Below are positions 8,273 through 13,692 of a DNA stretch of 64,000 nt, piece by piece; positions within the stretch are counted from its first letter, which is position 1, and each line of letters starts with the position of its first letter. The stretch lies in NCBI GenBank assembly GCA_017437785.1, contig JAFRXH010000003.1:1-64000 (forward strand). Direction: 5' to 3'. The position numbers and the translations under genes were made by a program. This DNA comes from Lachnospiraceae bacterium. GTDB lineage: Bacteria > Bacillota > Clostridia > Lachnospirales > Lachnospiraceae. The notes under the pieces were generated by a model, which saw only the letters and a list, made by a program, of their open reading frames with translations, did not search any database and had not been told where the DNA came from.

Positions 8273-8722
8273 TCACGCATCTGCTTTATCGTCGTCTTCC
8301 CGGTCATGCCCGAATACGGGTCTGCCCGCCTTATGATCAATGAATTCCTTAAAATCCTCAAGACGCGGCTTGTCAACAAAGCCTTCCTTGAATAAAAGCT
8401 GTACATGCTCGGCCATTCCTTCCTTATGCAGCTGCAGCACTATCAGTTCATCTGTTTCAAAAGCCGATTCGATGGTGCTGTATTTGAATGAAAACGCCGT
8501 TGCATTGACCTGCACATGTACCTGGTCGGAATTAAACTTAACTATATTGACGACCGCCTTACCATGCTGCGCAAGCAGATCACGCCAGTTAAGCCACTCC
8601 CTGAAACGATAGCCAAGAAAATATATCTGCCTGAATTTAAGCTTCATATATCTGGAATGATAATACTCCCTGTGAAGCTTTCGCGTCAGTATAAAGCGGT
8701 TTTCATACATTAATTTGGCCAT
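8273..8722 (-). CDS. Hypothetical soluble protein, first gene of the FapA/HD-GYP unit
   Basis: A 149-residue protein that I do not recognise. There is no signal peptide or membrane segment. The N-terminal third is rich in Arg, Lys and Tyr; the middle looks like alternating beta strands (KAVVNIVKFNSDQVHVQVNA); the tail is acidic. It could begin at ATG 8722 or at ATG 8710; neither has a clear ribosome site. A good promoter ends just 10 bases before 8722, so the mRNA has almost no leader. It is followed after 50 bases by the FapA-like gene, so the three genes 8722-5157 probably form one unit. Confidence 0.7.
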   Translation of the reverse strand: MAKLMYENRFILTRKLHREYYHSRYMKLKFRQIYFLGYRFREWLNWRDLLAQHGKAVVNIVKFNSDQVHVQVNATAFSFKYSTIESAFETDELIVLQLHKEGMAEHVQLLFKEGFVDKPRLEDFKEFIDHKAGRPVFGHDREDDDKADA

Positions 8723-8732
8723 ATTCGGGATT

Positions 8733-8762
8733 ATTATACTATACTTATGTTAATCATTACAA
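8733..8762 (-). promoter_or_regulatory. Promoter of the 149-aa/FapA/HD-GYP unit
   Basis: Read on the minus strand, TTGTAA (8757-8762) and TATAAT (8733-8738) are 18 bases apart. The predicted transcript starts near 8726, only a few bases before the first possible start codon (8722). Confidence 0.6.
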
Positions 8763-8800
8763 GTGATATATTGGGCCGATGCTTATTTTGCCGTTTTTTC

Positions 8801-8829
8801 TGTACAAACCGTAAAAAAACGTGTATAAT
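8801..8829 (+). promoter_or_regulatory. Promoter of the DUF624 gene
   Basis: TGTACA (8801-8806) and TATAAT (8824-8829) are 17 bases apart. The leader is about 50 bases and contains GAGGT (8872-8876) in front of ATG 8885. Confidence 0.6.
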
Positions 8830-8884
8830 CCCTTATTATGTTTGAGCCGAACAATGCCATTCAAATGAAACGAGGTAGACATAA

Positions 8885-9586
8885 ATGAAGATATTTGCGA
8901 TCGACAGCCCCCTGATGAACATATTGAGCAAGATAGCTGATCTGATGATACTGAACCTGATCACGCTGGTAATGTGCATCCCCATAGTGACCGCAGGTGC
9001 GTCTTTTACTGCCATGCACTACTGCTGCCTTAAACTGGCGCGCGGACATGAGACCAGTATGTTCAAACAGTTCTTTCATTCCTTCAAGGATAACTTTAAA
9101 CAGTCGACCCTAATATGGCTTATCTTCCTGGTGATAACAGGCTTTATAGGCTATGACTTCTTACTGATGTATAATAACCCTTCCGAACTGAGTACCTTTG
9201 TATTCGGCGGTCTTTTAGTATTTTCGATAATACTGCTCTTTGGCGGAAGCATGGTCTTTCCCGTGCAGGCCAAGTTCTACAACACCATCTCCGTCACCAT
9301 AAAAACAGGCTTTATCTTTTCGTTCAGGCATTTCTTCAAGACGCTGATATTCTTTGCACTTAAGCTGCTGCCTCTCGTGCTGCTGCTTTTGGGAAACATA
9401 GGAATAATGGTCTTCCCTCTTATACTGTGCTTCTGCTTCAGTGCACCCGGCTTCGTGGCAGCCAAGCTCTACGATAAATCCTTCCAGGAAGCCGAAGACA
9501 TCATTTATGCAAAGCAGGCAGCTGAAAAAGGCGAGACCAAAGATGACGAAAAGATCTTTACCGACGCGCCTGAGCAGACCTCATAA
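8885..9586 (+). CDS. DUF624 (YesL-like) membrane protein
   Basis: A 233-residue integral membrane protein. The N-terminal pattern MNILSKIADLMILNLITLVM, followed by a Pro/Thr/Ala-Gly-rich turn, is typical of the YesL/DUF624 family. These proteins often occur beside polysaccharide-utilisation and sugar-import genes in Firmicutes, but have no settled function. About five hydrophobic segments are seen (residues 15-45, 75-95, 105-130, 150-175, 180-200), then a charged cytoplasmic tail. It has its own promoter, divergent from the FapA unit. Its last 29 bases overlap the 3' end of the convergent U32-like gene. Confidence 0.85.
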   Translation: MKIFAIDSPLMNILSKIADLMILNLITLVMCIPIVTAGASFTAMHYCCLKLARGHETSMFKQFFHSFKDNFKQSTLIWLIFLVITGFIGYDFLLMYNNPSELSTFVFGGLLVFSIILLFGGSMVFPVQAKFYNTISVTIKTGFIFSFRHFFKTLIFFALKLLPLVLLLLGNIGIMVFPLILCFCFSAPGFVAAKLYDKSFQEAEDIIYAKQAAEKGETKDDEKIFTDAPEQTS

Positions 9587-10466
9587 GCACGATCTCTTTT
9601 AACTTATCGTCAATACGTCTGCGCGCCTTATCCCTATATTCTTTCTTTACCAGGAAATACAGGTATGAATCGAGTACCATGCTCTGCGGCAGTCCTCTTC
9701 CTACCAGCTTGAAATTGCAAAAACCTTTTTCGATATAATCATTTATCTGTGTATCAGAAATAAATGAAGTTCTTTTTTTACAGTCCTCAAAGCTCCTGAT
9801 CTTTTTATTGGGACAGTCAAAAGGCGGCGCTATCTCAAATTCCAGCTGCTTAAGCGACTCATCACGGTAGTGGTCGACCCTCCTGGGACAATTCGGATAG
9901 CAGATCTCATCCACCAGTATCTCCACACGCTCCGCCACACCCTCAAGGCTCTTTAGCACCTCTTCGTTATGGTTTAAGTCATAATCCAGCACCACCATAA
10001 AGTAATCCTTTTCCAGCTCCTTCTTAAGGGCTTCCGGATCGGTGATCCTCTTGGTCGTCGAAGATATATACTTGAAGTTCGGGTACTTCTCTCTCAGATA
10101 ATCCTCAAGTACGGGTTTGTTGACCAGCACCTGGTTCATGCCGTTATCTGCCAGACGCATGATAAGATTACACAGTGTATCGTTAAGATGCTCCTCTGTC
10201 ACCAGCGAATTGGTCCAGGTAAATCTCACCGGAACTCCCTCATCATTATATTCCTTAAGCGTCTTGATTATATCATTCTTCGAAGAAAAGCCCAGGACGG
10301 TACGGCCTCCGTTCCAGATGGCCCCGGGGAAGGTTCCGTACACGCTGCCTACGCAGTAACCGTCATGAAAATAGTAAGGGTATTCCTTCATCAGGCCGAT
10401 GATCGTCTGATTCAGATTCTTCAGATAGCAGAAACCCGGCAGATGCCAGTAGATCTTTTTGTCCAT
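9558..10466 (-). CDS. U32-like TIM-barrel protein, paralogue 1
   Basis: A 302-residue protein clearly homologous to the product of 10924-11883. Shared landmarks in order are HLPGxxY, GSxxGxFP, NGG/TGG-R, RxTWTN, NGMNxV, YLRxKYPNFxY, VVLDYxLN, LVxxxCxPNCPRRxxHY and NFKLxGR. The repeated strand-helix layout, with LEVLV followed by C-x3-C, resembles peptidase-U32-type proteins, several of which bind an iron-sulfur cluster. Four cysteines are shared with paralogue 2: LCN, the two of CYPNC, and FDC. No signal peptide. The start at 10466 has GGGGGGA upstream; the open frame before it is foldback-repeat DNA. The function is unknown; a [4Fe-4S] cluster is inference. It overlaps the end of the DUF624 gene by 29 bases. 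Confidence 0.75.
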   Translation of the reverse strand: MDKKIYWHLPGFCYLKNLNQTIIGLMKEYPYYFHDGYCVGSVYGTFPGAIWNGGRTVLGFSSKNDIIKTLKEYNDEGVPVRFTWTNSLVTEEHLNDTLCNLIMRLADNGMNQVLVNKPVLEDYLREKYPNFKYISSTTKRITDPEALKKELEKDYFMVVLDYDLNHNEEVLKSLEGVAERVEILVDEICYPNCPRRVDHYRDESLKQLEFEIAPPFDCPNKKIRSFEDCKKRTSFISDTQINDYIEKGFCNFKLVGRGLPQSMVLDSYLYFLVKKEYRDKARRRIDDKLKEIVLMRSAQARR

Positions 10467-10923
10467 ATTTTCCCCCCTATAATACTCTTTTACTATGTAT
10501 GACAGGGACTTTTCCCGTCCCGATATAATAAACAATGCGACAAGATGCAGGCAGAGGCATCGGGCACCTTTGGAGTGAGGCCGCTGTTTTGTGACCGGGC
10601 TAAATCCAATAGGTATGGACAGCCATGGATGGCGGAACAAGGTCGATAGGGGACAAGGATGTCACCTATCGACCGGTACCGGACGGCTACATGCAGTAGA
10701 TCCCGGTCGCATAAAACAGCGAGCCAAACGGAACAGGTGCAAGTGCCCTGCCTGCATATGGAGCATATTGATCAAATATAATTATACAGGGAGATCATCC
10801 ACATCAGCGGTAACCCGACATCGCTAAACTCAAGCTTCGCCTGCGGCTTGCTTTCGTTACCAGGTAGGTAAGTTCATACTAAATTCGGCTTTGCCTCATT
10901 AAGTATTCACTTAAGTGCTCTAC
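10467..10923. other. 457-bp intergenic region with foldback element and palindromes
   Basis: No gene is supported here. It contains the foldback element copy A (10545-10757), preceded by GACAGGGACTTTTCCCGTCC, a small palindrome. After the element, about 10805-10926, are AAGCTTCGCCTGCGGCTT and a nested palindrome around the stop codon of the upstream gene: TAAGTA (10900-10905), CACTTAAGTG (10908-10917), TACTTA (10921-10926). Open frames crossing this stretch follow the repeat and are not genes. Confidence 0.6.
10545..10757 (+). repeat. Foldback element F, copy A (covarying secondary structure)
   Basis: A 213-bp element with nested inverted repeats: ends ATGCAGGCAG/CTGCCTGCAT; GCACC (10564-10568)/GGTGC (10736-10740); a long stem 10579-10599 with 10702-10725 (GGCCGCTGTTTT/AAAACAGCGAGCC plus GTGACCGGG/CCCGGTCGC); GCCATGGATGGC (10622-10633); and hairpin GGTCGATAGG/CCTATCGACC (10641-10650, 10665-10674). 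A second copy lies inverted at 41532-41758. The copies differ in several stems but keep pairing. It encodes no credible protein. It may be a mobile foldback/MITE or a structured RNA. Confidence 0.75.
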
Positions 10924-11883
10924 TTATGGCCACTTTGCGGGCCTCGGCTTGTTTACGGTAATTATGCCGGCGCTCTTTAAGTTGCCTATCAGGCGCTGTC
11001 TTGCAAAGCCCTGATGCTCAGGCTTTAGCATAAAGAAGCAATATGTATCGATCAGGGAGAACAGATTGGCTGTGCGGCCCTCGATCTTAAAGTTGTTTAT
11101 GCCGGCAGGAATGTACTTCTCCCAGATATCCTCGGGTTTGATGAAGGTAGGATAATCCTGTATGGTCCAGAGATTATTGGTCTCACCGTATTCGCAGTAC
11201 CAGGGGATAAGCGGCTTCTGCTTATCTTTGGGAAGCTTGCGGTTTTCAATCGCTATGCGCTCGTTGCGGGCTTCCTGCACATAATGCGCACCGCGTCTGG
11301 GACAATTGGGCGTACAACAGGTGTTTACCAACACCTCCAGTTTTTCGGGATGTTCCACCTTATCCAGCAGATCCCAGCGGTTGTTCAGATTATAATCAAG
11401 CACCACATATTTGTAGTCCTTGGCAATCTCTGCATTGAGCTGGTCTATATCTTTTATCTCCTTGCAGGTGGAGCTGTTGTATGCAAAATTGGGATATTTT
11501 TTGCGCAGATATTCTTCGAGAATGGGATTAAAGATCATTACCTCGTTCATCCCGTTATTGGCACAGTCCATACAGTAATTGCAATAGGGATCATCAAGAT
11601 CCTTTTCTGTGATCTCTGGATTGGTCCAGGTATAACGGATGGGTATACCTTTGTCATTAAGACTCTTGATAACGGCGTTGATGTATTTTCCGTCGCACTG
11701 GTCAAAACCGGCAAACCGTCCGCCCGTCCATAATGAAAGAGGAAATTCACCGAAGCAGGAGCCTATCTCAACGCCCTCACGGAACCATTCGGGGAACTGC
11801 TCCAGCATGGATATCCAGAACATGTTAAGCGGGTAATTATAGCGAAGACCAGGTAAATGAAATCGTGCTTTAACTTCTGACAT
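10924..11883 (-). CDS. U32-like TIM-barrel protein, paralogue 2
   Basis: A 319-residue homologue of the 9558-10466 product, alike across its full length. Conserved features include HLPGLRYNY, GSCFGEFPLSLWTGGR, RYTWTN, NNGMNEV, EEYLRKKYPNF, VVLDYNLNN and LEVLVNTCCTPNCPRRGAHY. The four cysteines shared with paralogue 1 are in PYCN, CTPNC (two) and WYC. This copy has extra ones (CNYCMDC). The insert between HY and NFK is longer here and Lys/Pro-rich. No signal peptide or membrane segment. The start has AAAGGAGGATATCAC just upstream. Its upstream flank is a cluster of GGGACGG repeats, and its stop codon lies in a palindrome. The enzymatic role is unknown. Confidence 0.75.
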   Translation of the reverse strand: MSEVKARFHLPGLRYNYPLNMFWISMLEQFPEWFREGVEIGSCFGEFPLSLWTGGRFAGFDQCDGKYINAVIKSLNDKGIPIRYTWTNPEITEKDLDDPYCNYCMDCANNGMNEVMIFNPILEEYLRKKYPNFAYNSSTCKEIKDIDQLNAEIAKDYKYVVLDYNLNNRWDLLDKVEHPEKLEVLVNTCCTPNCPRRGAHYVQEARNERIAIENRKLPKDKQKPLIPWYCEYGETNNLWTIQDYPTFIKPEDIWEKYIPAGINNFKIEGRTANLFSLIDTYCFFMLKPEHQGFARQRLIGNLKSAGIITVNKPRPAKWP

Positions 11884-11910
11884 GTGATATCCTCCTTTTT
11901 ATGACACCTT

Positions 11911-12023
11911 TGAGGACACGGGGACGGTCCTTTTTGAGGACATGGGGACGGTCCTTGTGTCCTCATTAAATTGAGGACAGTAAGGACCGTCCCCGTGTCC
12001 TCAGGACCGTCCCCGTGTCCTCA
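11911..12023. repeat. Cluster of GGGACGGTCCT palindromic (REP-like) elements
   Basis: Four units share the core GGGGACGGTCCTT. The unit at 11935-11965 is bounded by TGAGGACA and TGTCCTCA. The unit at 11972-12003 has the same ends with the core inverted. Half units lie at 11911-11933 and 12004-12023. The whole cluster can fold into a long hairpin. A relative with the same core but different arms is at 52137-52175. Such repeats are often spread by Y1-type REP-associated transposases; none is in the window. The cluster may also end the exporter operon transcript. Confidence 0.75.
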
Positions 12024-12043
12024 AATGAGGTCGTCTTCAGGCA

Positions 12044-13018
12044 TCAGGAATTACCGGTATCGCCGGATGTATCAGATGCCGCCTCACTCTCTGTCTTGGC
12101 TTCTTCAGGGCCGGAGATGACTATCTTGCCGTCCTGGAAGGCCACGCGCACTTTATTGTCGCCCAGCTTAAGGCCCTGTATCATTTCCTGAGGCAGCTGC
12201 AGACGGCCTACGCGGTCAAGCACCGCATATTCGTCCTGGGTATCCTCGGATCTCCAGTCGATGTCTGTCTCTGCCAGACGGTCCTGATAAGCTTCCTTAA
12301 GCACACGCTCCGAGCTTATCTTTCCGTCACGGATCGCGACCACGCGCTTAACCTTCTTGGAAAGCGCTATATCATGGGTAACGATAAGTATGGTCTGACC
12401 GTTTCGGTTTAACTCCGAGAAAACATCAAAGATATAATTTGCGGTAGCGGTATCCACGCTGCCGGTAGGTTCGTCCGCCAGAAGAAGCTGGGGTGAATTA
12501 GCCAGGGCTATCGCAATAGCCACACGCTGCTGCTCACCACCCGAGAGCATGTTCATGCGGTTGGCCTTTTTGTGCGCCATTCCCACCATCTCTAAAAGCT
12601 CCATGGCTTTTTCCCGCTTCTTTTTGCTGCTGGATATGTACATAGGCATCATAACATTTTCCAGCGCAGAAAGGAAGGGCAACATGTTACGGCCGTTATT
12701 CTGCCATACAAAACCCACGGTATTGCGCTTATAACGCACCAGCTCTTTTTCGCTCATGGTAAAGAGATTGCCTCCGGCTACGAAAAGCGAACCGGCGCTG
12801 GGCCTGTCCAGGCCGCCTATCATATTAAGGAAAGTTGATTTGCCGCTGCCGGAATTTCCGATTATCGCAGTCAGCTCTCCCCTTTCCACGCTAAGATCAA
12901 GTCCCTGCAGTGCAAGCACCTCTGTTTCCTTGGTCTTATAGATCTTGACCAGGTTATCTGCCTTGATCAGTACCTTGTCATCGGATCCTTTGTTTTCTGC
13001 TTCTTTATTCTCCTTCAC
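12044..13018 (-). CDS. ABC transporter ATPase with C-terminal AbrB-like domain
   Basis: A 324-residue ATP-binding protein of the MacB/LolD/FtsE type. Walker A is GNSGSGKST (about 54-62), the Q-loop is VWQN, the signature is LSGGEQQR (158-165), and Walker B is [10 protein letters not shown]. After the ATPase fold ends (about residue 240) comes a linker. Residues about 263-303 ([16 protein letters not shown], then a strand-turn-strand) look like the AbrB/SpoVT swapped-hairpin DNA-binding fold. The start is GTG at 13018, with GGAGAGAGA upstream; it overlaps the previous ATPase gene by 14 bases. It is the last gene of the exporter operon. It may energise the FtsX-type permease, alone or paired with the other ATPase. 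Confidence 0.88.
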   Translation of the reverse strand: MKENKEAENKGSDDKVLIKADNLVKIYKTKETEVLALQGLDLSVERGELTAIIGNSGSGKSTFLNMIGGLDRPSAGSLFVAGGNLFTMSEKELVRYKRNTVGFVWQNNGRNMLPFLSALENVMMPMYISSSKKKREKAMELLEMVGMAHKKANRMNMLSGGEQQRVAIAIALANSPQLLLADEPTGSVDTATANYIFDVFSELNRNGQTILIVTHDIALSKKVKRVVAIRDGKISSERVLKEAYQDRLAETDIDWRSEDTQDEYAVLDRVGRLQLPQEMIQGLKLGDNKVRVAFQDGKIVISGPEEAKTESEAASDTSGDTGNS

Positions 13019-13691
13019 TGACTCTCTCTCCGTTTGCCAGCTCGATCAGATAATCTGCCGCACCCATCAGACCTACGTCATGGGTCGTCATCAATATCGA
13101 GATCCCTTCTTTTTTGCTCATCTCCGCGAAAAGGCTCGCCACTCTGGCCGCCATTGCGCTGTCCAGCTCCGCTGTGGGCTCATCCGCAAGTATCATCTTG
13201 GGCCTGTGCGCCAGCGCCCTGGCAATAGCCACACGCTGCTGCTCACCACCCGACATCTCTGCCGGCATATGTGTCATACGGTTTCCAAGTCCCACCAGTT
13301 TAAGGCATTCCTCAACGCGCTTATCGCGTTCTTTACCCGGCTTGATGCCTGCCATACGCATGGAAAACTCCACGTTCTGGAAAGCATTTAGCGAAGGTAT
13401 CAGTGAAACGGACTGAAATACAAAACCCATCTTCTTCCTGCGAAGCTCTTCTTTTTTATAGTCGGAAAGCTTGGATACATCTTCTCCGTCTATACGCACG
13501 GTGCCGCCCGTAGGTTTGTCCAGCGTACAGATGATGTTTAACAGCGTAGTCTTGCCCGATCCCGAGCGCCCCTTAAGTATCACAAAAGAGGACTCCGGAA
13601 TGGCGGCATTGATATGCTTCAGTGCCTGGAATTCACCACCCGGCACCTGAAACGTACGCGATACATCCAATACTTCGATAATATTCCCCAT
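13005..13691 (-). CDS. ABC transporter ATPase (MacB/LolD-like)
   Basis: A 228-residue ATP-binding subunit for an FtsX-type permease. Walker A is GRSGSGKTT, the Q-loop is VFQSVSLIP, the signature is MSGGEQQR, and Walker B is MILADEPTAELD, followed by the H-loop TTHD. The length is standard for this family. ATG at 13691 is preferred over an in-frame ATG at 13727: it has GGGAGAAG at the right distance and begins just after the stop of the permease gene. The 3' end overlaps the second ATPase gene. Two ATPases for one permease gene is unusual; they may form a heterodimer. Confidence 0.92.
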   Translation of the reverse strand: MGNIIEVLDVSRTFQVPGGEFQALKHINAAIPESSFVILKGRSGSGKTTLLNIICTLDKPTGGTVRIDGEDVSKLSDYKKEELRRKKMGFVFQSVSLIPSLNAFQNVEFSMRMAGIKPGKERDKRVEECLKLVGLGNRMTHMPAEMSGGEQQRVAIARALAHRPKMILADEPTAELDSAMAARVASLFAEMSKKEGISILMTTHDVGLMGAADYLIELANGERVSEGE

Positions 13692-13692
13692 C

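Noticed and set aside
10560..10830. Open frames across foldback copy A and similar ones at 41650-41900
   Set aside because: They look conserved only because the repeat DNA is conserved; neither has a ribosome site and the frames differ in length and ends.
11911..12023. CRISPR-like repeats
   Set aside because: The units are inverted as well as direct, there are no spacers of even length, and no cas genes are present.
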